Part shown: piece by piece, positions 35,609 to 43,319 of the stretch | Numbering within the stretch: position 1 is the first letter of the stretch | Layout: each line of letters begins with the position of its first letter | DNA from: Roseihalotalea indica | GTDB taxonomy: Bacteria; Bacteroidota; Bacteroidia; Cytophagales; Cyclobacteriaceae | Length of the DNA stretch: 64,000 nucleotides | Direction of reading: 5' to 3' | Assembly: GCF_022458895.1 (NCBI RefSeq) | Contig: NZ_JAINFL010000014.1 | Location: 1 to 64,000 of the forward strand | Translations under genes and position numbers: made by a program | The notes under the pieces: model-generated | Seen by the model: the letters and a program-made list of their open reading frames with translations, nothing else | Databases searched by the model: none | What the model was told of the DNA's origin: nothing

Positions 35609-36187
35609 CTAATCATTTAATCCCTTTCCATCGAGAATATGCGGTGTATATTTTTCAATCCTGGATTCCCGGGTTTTAGATTGTTTGGCTCCCGAAAAAT
35701 ATAGTAAGTATCCTCTTTGCCGCCCTGGTGTTAACGATTCAAAAGCAGCTTTTAGAGTGGGGTTTTTATCTAATTTTTTTTGAAACTCTTCTGGCATGGT
35801 AAACTCTGAAGTTTTCTTCATTTCCACTTCCAAACCGGCTTTTTCCACTTCAATAGCTTCATAAATATAAGCTTTTAAGGTAGCTTCCATAGCTACGATT
35901 TCCTGAAGGCTGGTGAACCGAATTTGCCGTGCCGCCTGCACATTCTCGGTCTGTTGGATCAGAATATCCTCAGTATCCTTTAGCAAGGCGCCTTTATGAA
36001 AAAGGAGCGCGCAATATTCTTTAAACCCATGTATTAAAACGATGTTGTTTTTCTTAAAAGTGTAGCAGGGTACTCCCCACTTCAATTCTTCGGTTAGCCC
36101 ACAATCAAGAACAATCATTCTTAATTTCTCATACTCTTCCGGCCACTTTTTAGCTTTATTAAAAAAGAAGTCAACCTTAGGATTCAT
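35609..36187 (-). CDS. YdeI/DUF1801 family protein, paralogue
   Basis: A 192-residue protein of the same family as the next gene downstream, with LTEELKWGVPCYTFKKNN, GFKEYCALLFHKGALLKD and LTPGRQRGYLLYFSGAKQSKTR. It lacks the Cys-rich insert. Homologues occur in many soil and marine bacteria, and a role in antimicrobial-peptide or acid resistance has been discussed for YdeI in Salmonella, which need not apply here. It starts 8 bases after the DoxX-like gene. The tandem pair points to gene duplication within the operon. Confidence 0.87.
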   Translation of the reverse strand: MNPKVDFFFNKAKKWPEEYEKLRMIVLDCGLTEELKWGVPCYTFKKNNIVLIHGFKEYCALLFHKGALLKDTEDILIQQTENVQAARQIRFTSLQEIVAMEATLKAYIYEAIEVEKAGLEVEMKKTSEFTMPEEFQKKLDKNPTLKAAFESLTPGRQRGYLLYFSGAKQSKTRESRIEKYTPHILDGKGLND

Positions 36188-36195
36188 AGCTTTTT

Positions 36196-36579
36196 TTATT
36201 GATGAACGGAAACGACTTTTCTGCTTGCAGGTCTAAAATACCACGATATTACAGTGAGGGCCAGAAGTAAGAGCGGGGGGAATATTGTATTTATGGCATC
36301 ACCCGACGCAATGTGTGAAATTATTGCCCCCGACATGGCAAAGAAAAAGCCCGCATAGGCCCATTCCTTCAATAAAAGAAACTTGGGAAGAAGTACTGCT
36401 ATAACACCCAACATTTTCCAAATACCCAGTATGGTTAGAATATAGACAGGGTAGCCCAAAAGCTCCATCATATCTATTTCCTCATCCACTTTTATGAGTT
36501 GTACGATGCCCGTTGACACCATCCCTAAGGCCAGCCAGATGGTAGAAACCCAATAGATGATTTTATATCGTTTTGTCAT
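36196..36579 (-). CDS. DoxX-like membrane protein
   Basis: A 127-residue protein with four predicted membrane helices (about 7-27, 45-64, 68-88 and 97-115). The sequence YWVSTIWLALGMVSTGIVQL and the LGIWKMLGVIAVLLPK block fit the DoxX-like family (DUF6429-type DoxX relatives), often encoded with SRPBCC proteins and ArsR regulators. It lies between the SRPBCC gene (6 bases) and the first YdeI gene (8 bases) in a compact operon. Confidence 0.82.
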   Translation of the reverse strand: MTKRYKIIYWVSTIWLALGMVSTGIVQLIKVDEEIDMMELLGYPVYILTILGIWKMLGVIAVLLPKFLLLKEWAYAGFFFAMSGAIISHIASGDAINTIFPPLLLLALTVISWYFRPASRKVVSVHQ

Positions 36580-36585
36580 GGTATG

Positions 36586-37065
36586 TTATTTTAATTTGTT
36601 TACCAGCGTGCGCCGCACTGTGTCCTGTAAACGGTTATGCGCCATGTTGATGCCTTGAGCAAAGGGTAATTGCAGCATTTGGTTTCTGGCTGCTACCGAT
36701 TTGTAAACTATATGCATACTAAGCTTGCTGGTGTCATCGGTGAGCTTTTTAAATTCTAAGAACTCAAGCTGGACGGGGAAAGGAGTGTTCTCCATTTCAA
36801 ATGTCCGGGTGATTTTCCGGTTTGGAACAAACTCATGAATTACCCCATTAAACCTGTGTTTATTTCCCTGAGGATCAGTGGTTTCAAATTGCCAACTGCC
36901 GTGTTTTTTATTTTCAAGTTTCAGCACTTTGGTTCCCATCCATTGCTCAACAATATCGGGCTCCACATACGCTTTAAAAAGCAGCTCCAAAGGCAGTTCA
37001 AATTCCCGGGTGATTAGTAATTCCTGTTTACTGTCTTCGGCATCAATTTTTGTTTTTCGCTCCAT
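36586..37065 (-). CDS. SRPBCC (AHSA1/START-like) domain protein
   Basis: The 159 residues form one AHSA1-type SRPBCC domain: ITREFELPLELLFKAYVEPD at the start, then EQWMGTKVLK, and a C-terminal helix with QGINMAHNRLQDTVRR. These proteins bind small hydrophobic molecules in a deep pocket, and in bacteria are commonly paired with ArsR regulators. No catalytic residues are visible. Spacing to the ArsR gene (6 bases) and the DoxX gene (6 bases) shows co-transcription. Confidence 0.88.
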   Translation of the reverse strand: MERKTKIDAEDSKQELLITREFELPLELLFKAYVEPDIVEQWMGTKVLKLENKKHGSWQFETTDPQGNKHRFNGVIHEFVPNRKITRTFEMENTPFPVQLEFLEFKKLTDDTSKLSMHIVYKSVAARNQMLQLPFAQGINMAHNRLQDTVRRTLVNKLK

Positions 37066-37071
37066 GTATTT

Positions 37072-37395
37072 CTATTTATCGGGTTGGTGTTTTTTCATGA
37101 CAGCCTCCAATTTGTTAAACCGCTCGTCCCACATTTTGCGGAATGGCTCAATAAAGTCAGCTATCTCTTTCATTTTTTGAGGATTTAAATGATAGTGAAT
37201 TTCTCTGCCGTTGTGTTCCTGTTCAAGTAATTCGCATTCGGTAAGAATTTGTATGTGCTTGGAGATGGTTTGTCTGGATGAGTCAAAATTTTCGGCTATT
37301 GCCCCGGGTGTCATCGCATGAAGAGCTACTAATGTGATAATGGCTCGGCGGGTGGGGTCAGCTATTGCCTGAAACACGTCTCTTCTTAATTCCAT
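37072..37395 (-). CDS. ArsR-family HTH regulator
   Basis: A 107-residue winged-helix repressor. The DNA-binding core contains [26 protein letters not shown] and [31 protein letters not shown]. Cysteine clusters of metal-sensing members are missing: one cysteine (Cys53) is present, in TECELL, which makes metal sensing unlikely, and the signal is probably a small molecule. As first gene it likely represses its own operon through the twin repeats upstream. Confidence 0.9.
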   Translation of the reverse strand: MELRRDVFQAIADPTRRAIITLVALHAMTPGAIAENFDSSRQTISKHIQILTECELLEQEHNGREIHYHLNPQKMKEIADFIEPFRKMWDERFNKLEAVMKKHQPDK

Positions 37396-37398
37396 TTA

Positions 37399-37446
37399 TG
37401 CAGTCATTTGATTGCAAATATACGTGCAGTCATTTAGCTGCGCAAA
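37399..37446 (-). promoter_or_regulatory. Promoter and twin ArsR-type operator repeats
   Basis: On the minus strand TTTG (37446-37443) is followed after exactly 20 bases by TATATTTG (37422-37415), a perfect Bacteroidota promoter. Two 18-bp repeats with the core TGCAGTCATTT, at 37399-37416 and 37425-37442, start 26 bases apart and lie over the two promoter elements. Each is also roughly symmetrical (TGCA at one end, TGCA or TGCG at the other). This is the arrangement expected of an autoregulated ArsR operon. Confidence 0.75.
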
Positions 37447-37593
37447 TTTTTTTTGCAGTTTGTTGATAAGCCAGTAAAAGACTGTTTCCAAAAGCTGTTT
37501 AAGATATCTTCTGTCAAGGTTTGGCAGATATTATAATAATTTCTTAAAAACCGGCTAAGTACGATCAAGAAAGAATTGACGAGTGAGCTTGGG

Positions 37594-37658
37594 AGGAAGC
37601 GGGTGGCAGGAGACACGGGAAGTACCTGCCTCTCGCTGACCGCCTCTGGTAACGCTTA
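37594..37658 (+). repeat. 65-bp dispersed repeat, copy B
   Basis: Same length and orientation as copies A and C, with AGGAAGCG at the left and CTGGTAACGCTTA at the right. The hairpin arms are weaker (GCAGGAGA against TGCCTCTC-like sequence). It lies in the 300-base gap between the ArsR start and the end of the dioxygenase gene; a short frame on the minus strand in this gap is judged non-coding. Confidence 0.75.
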
Positions 37659-37695
37659 GATGATCGGAACAAACTCTTAAGAAAACACCGGTTAC

Positions 37696-38898
37696 TTAAG
37701 GATGGGCGGGTTCGGGTAACCGGAAATAGGTGGTCTGGGTATCATCAATCCGGTTACTGATTTGCTGAAGGTTTTCAGGGGCTGGGGGCAGGTTGATAAA
37801 TTTGTCTACAATGGTTCGGTTGCGGTATAGCAGGATAGTGCTTTCTACATTTGGATTGATACGGTTTACATATATATCCGATGTTCGGTCGGTAAAAGAG
37901 GGTACCAGGGTGAGAGCCGCATGTTTTATAGCTAATTCTTTCCCAAGCTTTGCCAGCTCTTTGGTACGGGCTTCTTTATCATAGTCTTGCTCATTGCCGT
38001 AAATGAAGTATACTTTGAGGTATTTTCCCCGTTTTACGCTTTCATCTTCAAAATACCGTAGCCAGACCCTGATCTTCTCCCAAGCTGGTGCATTGCCTAC
38101 GAAATAGAGAATGCCTTGGTATTGTCCATACTGGCAAATAGGGCAGGTGCGGGTGTCCCGGTCCGGCCCCCAGGCATGGTAAGGCGTGAACGAAAACACA
38201 TCTTCGCCAATTTCTTTTCCTGAGCTTGCTTCGTTTCTTTCCGTTCCGGGATGGTTCGGGATGTGCAGTCCCAGAATGATATCGTGCTCGGCAATTTGAA
38301 GTTTCCCTTGTTCTTTCACTCTCAGCACGCCACTACCGCCTCGGTTTTCCATTGTCTGCCGTTTAGCGCGGGTCAACAGTACATCATCATCAAACACAAA
38401 CTCATCAATATAATAGGCATTATCAATGTCTGGCTCCTTAATGGTGGGGTGAATATGGGCGGGCATGGTGTTGTTAGGATACGGTGCTGGCCTAACCGTG
38501 TAAATGGAATAATGCCCGAACTGGTCTGATCTTACCCAGCCCCGAATATAGCCATGTCGGGCTACCCGGGCGTCTAATTCGGGCCGAGAGGTATAGTAAC
38601 CATGAATGTCGGTGTGGTAGTAATAGAGTATTACGTCAGGGGCCGGAGTTTTGCCATCTCGCTGGTAGATAGTTCCGGTGATTAAAAGCTTTTGTCCGTC
38701 TTGTGTCCATCCGGCACTGGTATCTATCGAGTTAATGATCTCTGGCATGCCAATGTACATAAACTCCCGGTTCTCAAATGGGCCTCCGATGACTGGCCGC
38801 TTTTCAGATGACAGGCTTTTTGGTGTAGATTGACCGCTGCATGCAGGTAGGAATAATAGATAAACGGGCAAAAAACCAATGCTAAGGAAAAAGTTCAT
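37696..38898 (-). CDS. Intradiol dioxygenase-like lipoprotein fused to a thioredoxin-like domain
   Basis: I start at the ATG at 38898, giving 400 residues with a lipoprotein signal ending LPAC (Cys20); an earlier start would run into the next gene. Residues 70-210 resemble the beta subunit of protocatechuate 3,4-dioxygenase, with candidate iron ligands Tyr101 or 102, Tyr140 in APYPNN and His148 and His150 in PAHIH. Residues 235-370 look like a thioredoxin-fold domain with a TCPICQYG (Cys252, Cys255) motif and KYLKVYFIYGNE. Both parts face the periplasm. An unusual pairing; activity cannot be inferred from sequence alone. Confidence 0.7.
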   Translation of the reverse strand: MNFFLSIGFLPVYLLFLPACSGQSTPKSLSSEKRPVIGGPFENREFMYIGMPEIINSIDTSAGWTQDGQKLLITGTIYQRDGKTPAPDVILYYYHTDIHGYYTSRPELDARVARHGYIRGWVRSDQFGHYSIYTVRPAPYPNNTMPAHIHPTIKEPDIDNAYYIDEFVFDDDVLLTRAKRQTMENRGGSGVLRVKEQGKLQIAEHDIILGLHIPNHPGTERNEASSGKEIGEDVFSFTPYHAWGPDRDTRTCPICQYGQYQGILYFVGNAPAWEKIRVWLRYFEDESVKRGKYLKVYFIYGNEQDYDKEARTKELAKLGKELAIKHAALTLVPSFTDRTSDIYVNRINPNVESTILLYRNRTIVDKFINLPPAPENLQQISNRIDDTQTTYFRLPEPAHP

Positions 38899-38999
38899 GG
38901 TGCGGACGGCATTTAGGTAAGCGTATGATGCCGCCCAAATTACTGCACGCTGGCTAACATCACTATACCGGTAGATGGTAATATGCCTTAGTGGTGGAG

Positions 39000-39797
39000 T
39001 TATCTGCCTGAGAGGAGGTGAGCCCATGTAGAGCGGTAGTGCCGACTCATTCTCAGCTTTTGTTCGTTTTGCAGAACAAGATCGTAGTCACCGTTTTTTC
39101 GGGAGACGATAGCTTTTATAAACTTCCGGTTTACCATAGCAGACCGGTGAATCCGGACAAATTGCCGGGTGGGAAGGGAGTGCTCGAGTGTGGTTAAGCT
39201 CTGGGAGAGTAGATACTTCTCCTGCTCGGTATGTAATTCTATGTAGGGTTTGTTGGAGCAGATATAGTACACGGCTGAGGCATCAATCAGGCGTAGTTGG
39301 TTTCCTTGTTTTACAGTGAAAGTTGTTTGGTATGTTTCTGTAGTCGGTTCAGTGGTCTTTGACTCGCCTCTGGCCGGAGGTTGAATGAGATAAAACAGCA
39401 GCAGGTATATGAGTAGTGTTATTGAGAAATCATTAGAGATACTGGCAAAGACCACGTTCATGAAGGGGTGAGCTGGAGTGAAAAGCCAGGCACTAATTCC
39501 ACTGATACCAATGCTAAACACCAAAACGTGCAGCATGCTACAACTGACGCTCATAGATACTAATATCATCAGTTTTTTCCTTACTACTTTCTCTCCCGCT
39601 GGCATGATCCATTTTCTTGCTCCTAAATATACTGGAATGAAAAGCAGCCAATAGCAATTGAATAGTGTGACTTCCGACCAGTAAAAGCCTGTAGTGCGCA
39701 ATACAGAGAAGAGATAGTCCTGAAAAATAACCAGAACGTATACAATCAGCCAGAAGATGATCAGCAGGTGATGACGAAGAAGGAGAGAGATTGACAT
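39000..39797 (-). CDS. LytTR transcription regulator with membrane domain
   Basis: A 265-residue protein with four predicted membrane helices (about 9-28, 43-62, 75-98 and 118-138) and a C-terminal LytTR DNA-binding domain (about 165-265), which contains RLIDASAVYYICSNKPYIELHT and FVRIHRSAMVNRKFI. In Bacteroidota such proteins sense signals through the membrane domain and regulate genes of unknown set. It is followed after 101 bases by the dioxygenase-thioredoxin lipoprotein gene, which could be its target. Confidence 0.88.
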   Translation of the reverse strand: MSISLLLRHHLLIIFWLIVYVLVIFQDYLFSVLRTTGFYWSEVTLFNCYWLLFIPVYLGARKWIMPAGEKVVRKKLMILVSMSVSCSMLHVLVFSIGISGISAWLFTPAHPFMNVVFASISNDFSITLLIYLLLFYLIQPPARGESKTTEPTTETYQTTFTVKQGNQLRLIDASAVYYICSNKPYIELHTEQEKYLLSQSLTTLEHSLPTRQFVRIHRSAMVNRKFIKAIVSRKNGDYDLVLQNEQKLRMSRHYRSTWAHLLSGR

Positions 39798-39967
39798 GGA
39801 TCATGGCATATTTTGTACTCAATTTATATGGTTTAAGGTACTTATATTTTCCGAAAAAGCAGGAGCCAGTTTGACCTAGTCATTGAGAATGAACTTGACT
39901 ATCAGTGAATAAGATGGAGTGACTCTTGGCCAGTCAGTATTATCTCTTAGCCAGATTGGACAAAAAT

Positions 39968-39995
39968 AAACCCCCACCGAAAAGGGTGAGGGTTT
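39968..39995 (-). terminator. Rho-independent terminator
   Basis: AAACCCCCACC (39968-39978) and GGTGAGGGTTT (39985-39995) pair with one mismatch, 22 bases past the end of the four-helix protein gene. Confidence 0.8.
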
Positions 39996-40017
39996 AAACT
40001 ATAGTTATTTGCAAGTA

Positions 40018-40464
40018 CTAGTCATATTGTTCTTCCAGGCGCTCTAATTCGCGCAAAGAGGTTTCAATCTGGTCCATTTGGCGACGGACAGTAGTTTTTA
40101 TGTTATCCGGCACGTCGCGCTCTTCCAGTACATCTTTATACTCTTCTAATGCGTTTTTATCGCCTCGTATGCATTCTTCCAGCACCGCCTCTTCCTTATC
40201 ACTGCTTAAAGCTGTTTTCAGGTTCATCCATGTTTGGTGTAAGTTGGCGATTCCTTCTTTTTTCTCTTTAGGAGTGCCACCGAGCGAGGTTATTTCTTGC
40301 CTAAGCTCAGTATTAAACTGGCTACGTTGTCTCGCATGTTCTACCAAGTAATTCTTTAAATTTGGATCCCGTACATTTTCAGAGGCATTCTGAAAGCCAT
40401 CTACAGCATCAAGGTTCTTTTCTACTAAGTCGTTCAATTCGTCAATTACGTGTTTCGTGTCCAT
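40018..40464 (-). CDS. PA2169-family four-helix-bundle protein
   Basis: A 148-residue soluble protein, all helical, matching the DUF2383/PA2169 ferritin-like group: VIDELNDLVEKNLDAVDGFQNA, DPNLKNYLVEHARQRSQF and LEECIRGDKNALEEY. The family has Glu/His-rich helices but a metal centre has not been shown generally, and here only HARQRSQF and ECIRGDKNALEEY hold the candidate ligands. The stress-related expression of relatives and its own terminator suggest a single-gene stress response unit. Confidence 0.88.
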   Translation of the reverse strand: MDTKHVIDELNDLVEKNLDAVDGFQNASENVRDPNLKNYLVEHARQRSQFNTELRQEITSLGGTPKEKKEGIANLHQTWMNLKTALSSDKEEAVLEECIRGDKNALEEYKDVLEERDVPDNIKTTVRRQMDQIETSLRELERLEEQYD

Positions 40465-40698
40465 TACAAAAAATAGTTAGATTGTTAAAAAATTGTTTAA
40501 AACACTGATAATGAAACTACTGGCTAGGCAATAGGTTTACCATACCAGTCAGATTTTTCGGAAAACAAACTTTTTCATTCCGTTTGGTTCTGTCCTGGCA
40601 GGTATCACTTCCTAATAAAACCTTGTTAATTTTCTGTAGGAAGAGGTAATGCTGGAAGCACCGAGAAAATGATTGTTAGTTTCCGTTGTCCAACAAAA

Positions 40699-40724
40699 AA
40701 AGCAGTACGAACTCATACTGCTTT
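40699..40724 (-). terminator. Rho-independent terminator of the EF-hand gene
   Basis: AAAGCAGTA and TACTGCTTT form a perfect 9-bp stem with an 8-base loop, 38 bases past the EF-hand protein stop codon on the minus strand. On the minus strand the stem is followed by a run of T. Confidence 0.88.
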
Positions 40725-40761
40725 CTAAGATTGAAATAAGGATTGGGTAATATTTTATCAA

Positions 40762-41463
40762 TTAGTTATTGTCAGCATCAAGCAATACAGTAACATTACC
40801 TAACTCAATGCGCTCAATTTTCTTATCATTATCAAGATCCCATACAGTAAATAGGCGATTCACCGCTTCAGGATCATTGTTAGTTTGAATAGCCTGATTC
40901 ATTCCATTATCAAATTCTTGCTCAGTCAATTCACCGTTTCCATCAGCATCCCAATCAGAAAACTCGCCAAACTGATCAAAATCGTAGTTTACAAATAAGT
41001 TCTCAGTAGCTGTCTGAAATTCTTCTTCATTCACAACGTCGTCGTTATCATTATCCCATACGCTGTAAAAACCTTTGAAGAATTCGCTCTCATTTAACAC
41101 GTTATCGCCATCATTATCCCAATCACCGTAGCGAACGTTAATTCCGGCAAGCACTTCATTATTACGGTTAGCTTCTTTCATGGCCGCTAAACGCTCAAAT
41201 TCGGCTGAATTGCGTTCAATAGCTGGTGCTGGATTCATTACCTCTTGAGTTTCTACATCTTCCATAGCAGATTGGTCAGCAGTCTGCGCTGATTCTTGCA
41301 TTTCTGGTTGTGCTTCTACCGGCTGCTCAACTTGCTCGTCAGTGTCTGTCTGGGCCGTCTGTTCTTCGTTGGAAGAGCCGCATCCAGCGGCAGTAAAGGC
41401 AATAATACCAGCACTTACACAATAGATAGGAAGTCGTTTAAAAAATTTTTTGGTATACTCCAT
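40762..41463 (-). CDS. EF-hand calcium-binding lipoprotein
   Basis: A 233-residue secreted protein with a lipobox TAAGC (Cys28), an acidic Gln/Glu/Thr-rich linker (30-80) and four complete calcium loops: 116-127 (DNDGDNVLNESE), 137-148 (DNDNDDVVNEEE), 172-183 (DADGNGELTEQE) and 209-220 (DLDNDKKIERIE). All four have acidic residues at positions 1, 3 and 12 with a hydrophobic residue at 8. It probably binds calcium in the periplasm or at the cell surface. Most bacterial EF-hand proteins have one or two loops, so four regular loops are notable. It has its own terminator. Confidence 0.9.
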   Translation of the reverse strand: MEYTKKFFKRLPIYCVSAGIIAFTAAGCGSSNEEQTAQTDTDEQVEQPVEAQPEMQESAQTADQSAMEDVETQEVMNPAPAIERNSAEFERLAAMKEANRNNEVLAGINVRYGDWDNDGDNVLNESEFFKGFYSVWDNDNDDVVNEEEFQTATENLFVNYDFDQFGEFSDWDADGNGELTEQEFDNGMNQAIQTNNDPEAVNRLFTVWDLDNDKKIERIELGNVTVLLDADNN

Positions 41464-41751
41464 AGTTGTAAAAATATTAGATTAAAAAAGTTTGTCTATG
41501 TATTTATACGTAATATTAGACAAAAAGGTTGTGCTAAATATAACATTTCTAACCAGTAACCGTTATATCCTGTTTTTCCTGCCCCGAAGAAACCAATTTT
41601 TGATTTTTGTAAAAAGAGTTTAACAGCCACTTTTTTTATAACAGTAGAAGTCTGTACAAAAACATGTAAACTTTATCCCGAAAAACCTATCTGCACTTTA
41701 GTGTTACTTGCTGATTATAACCGCTTTAGGTCATCATAAGCTGCTATTACA

Positions 41752-41901
41752 ATGCATATTATGAAGCGAATGGGAAAGCTCTTTTTAATGAGCATTACAT
41801 TATCAACGGGCGTGGTTATAGCTACCAAAATTACTCTGTATGTTTTAAATCAACCTGTACAGCACTCAAATAACATAATGAGTTCTGATAAATATGCTTA
41901 A
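41752..41901 (+). CDS. Possible small membrane protein
   Basis: A 49-residue frame that begins MHIMKRMGKLFLMSITLSTG, with a basic start and one hydrophobic helix (about 10-31), then ends with a polar tail. It lies in the 597-base divergent gap between the EF-hand gene and the next genes. Several ATG codons compete as start. Codon use gives no strong support, so this is a tentative call. Nothing else is seen in the gap. Confidence 0.3.
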   Translation: MHIMKRMGKLFLMSITLSTGVVIATKITLYVLNQPVQHSNNIMSSDKYA

Positions 41902-42060
41902 AAATAAGATGTTCAGAATGATATTTTTGAGGCGTAAATACTGGTAGTCGCAATGGCCTATGAAAACTAGGCGCTTCTTATGCTTACACATACTTTCACC
42001 TGGGCACTTATGCATCTGTTCAATACACAGAACCCTTTAAAGCAAATACCTACAAAATAG

Positions 42061-42363
42061 CTAACAATTGGGAGGGCATAGAGTTGCTTGCAGTTTTTCT
42101 TTAGGAATATTCCAAAATACTGTACCCGGATGCTCACTATCAATCTGCAAAGAGGCAATTGGGGATACTACACGCTTGCCTGAAGGGCGAGAAGACGCTA
42201 ACCAATGGTCGGCTACCTGAATAAGTACACCAGTTAAACGTCCGGTATGAGCCTCAATAATCGTTTTTTCGACCATACCGATGGTTTCAAACTCGAGATT
42301 TTTAACTGTCATGCCTACACATACTGTAGTAGACAAGAGCAAACCGCTGATCCAATGACGCAT
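42061..42363 (-). CDS. Small exported protein with PRC-barrel-like region
   Basis: From the ATG at 42363 the protein has 100 residues (MRHWISGLLLSTT): a signal-like hydrophobic N-terminus, then about 70 residues resembling a PRC barrel, a small beta fold, with GMVEKTIIEAHTGRLTGVLIQ, VVSPIASLQIDSE and FWNIPKEKLQ in order. PRC-barrel domains are found in ribosome-maturation and photosynthetic proteins; the exported form here has no known role. The match is by shape of motifs only. Next gene on the same strand is 85 bases upstream. Confidence 0.5.
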   Translation of the reverse strand: MRHWISGLLLSTTVCVGMTVKNLEFETIGMVEKTIIEAHTGRLTGVLIQVADHWLASSRPSGKRVVSPIASLQIDSEHPGTVFWNIPKEKLQATLCPPNC

Positions 42364-42448
42364 AATCAAAAAAATTAAAAAATTGGTTAGTACTTTTGAT
42401 TACTGAACGAACAATCAGGGGCTTGCTGTATACTGTCAAGCCAAAAAA

Positions 42449-42826
42449 TTATACAGCCTGTTCTCCTTCGTACAAATGGCCTTCGGGTGTAAAGTACAGG
42501 CAAAATGATTTTCCGTCGTAGAACAATCTGAGCTCATATAAAGAAAAGGGCTGCTGAGATTCATCACCAATAATTACGTCATTCAGCGCCTGGCCCTGCA
42601 AGCGAAATGCCTGAACAATGGTCATATGCTGATAAGGACCACTTTGAAAAGCCTCCATAATTGCAGATGGCACCTCTTCATGTCCTAAAGGAATTTTACC
42701 CTCAGTAGGATCTTCTTCGGTGAGTTGCTCGCGAACATACGGCGCGGAAGTCTCATAGGCCCATTGTTGTGCCTGGCTTACAGTAACGAAAGCCATCATG
42801 CTAAAGATGATCAATAATGCTTTCAT
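42449..42826 (-). CDS. Exported protein of unknown function
   Basis: A 125-residue protein with a signal peptide (1-19, ending VSQA). The mature part, which ends GKSFCLYFTPEGHLYEGEQAV, has the size and pattern of PepSY-like or BT_ beta-lactamase-inhibitor-like small Bacteroidota proteins, but I cannot assign a family. There are two acidic clusters, in REQLTEEDPTEGK and LGHEEVPSA. It precedes the PRC-barrel-like gene on the same strand, so the two may be co-transcribed. Confidence 0.5.
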   Translation of the reverse strand: MKALLIIFSMMAFVTVSQAQQWAYETSAPYVREQLTEEDPTEGKIPLGHEEVPSAIMEAFQSGPYQHMTIVQAFRLQGQALNDVIIGDESQQPFSLYELRLFYDGKSFCLYFTPEGHLYEGEQAV

Positions 42827-43043
42827 AATAGTAGTATTTGATGTTTGTTAATTTAAATATCTATATGACAGAGTAGAAGAATAGTGCCAAATTGTAAGAT
42901 GTTGATTACTAGTGCATAACGCTGTTGGCATATTGGTGCGGCTGAGGCGGAAACTAGCGAATTGGGGAAAAAATCATCAGAAGAAAGGTTAGTGCAGGGA
43001 GCTGGAAGGGTGGTGCATGGGGAAATGGAAAACGAGGTATAGG

Positions 43044-43147
43044 GTACATATGAACGGATGACCGAAACGCAAGATTCTGAACCGGGCCGCAGCGGCTCTA
43101 GACTAGGCCCCCGGCGACTGTCCCACACAGGCTTTGAACCTTGAACT
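43044..43147 (-). repeat. 104-bp dispersed repeat, copy 2 (inverted)
   Basis: Reverse complement of the copy at 24643-24746 with one mismatch. Weaker similarity continues beyond the core, including ACGAGG...GGTACATATGAACG near 43031. It fills part of the 493-base gap between the exported-protein gene and PBP1A, where I see no gene. A short sequence CGCTGTTGGCA (42920-42930) in the same gap resembles the ends of the cassette-type palindromes near 52 kb. Confidence 0.85.
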
Positions 43148-43319
43148 CAAAACTCGAAACATCCGGCAATTTCAATCCTTAAGCAATCCTCTATGAGATA
43201 ATAAACTACTAAAAAGAGGTAGATTAGTTTGCGAACCAAATACAGAATTAGCACGTTTGTTGCGTTTGTAACAATGAAATCCTCATTGCTTCGTATCAAT
43301 GTAAAGAATATCGTTCAGC

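Noticed and set aside
37434..37616. Frame opposite the 65-bp repeat near the ArsR gene
   Set aside because: It runs through the repeat and ends in the promoter region, starts with GTG, and has no family match.
42920..42930. CGCTGTTGGCA as a further attC-like end
   Set aside because: Too short, and no complementary partner was found nearby.
42853..43128. Frame on the minus strand with the same peptide as above
   Set aside because: It reads the inverted repeat copy and then diverges; no start signal or family.
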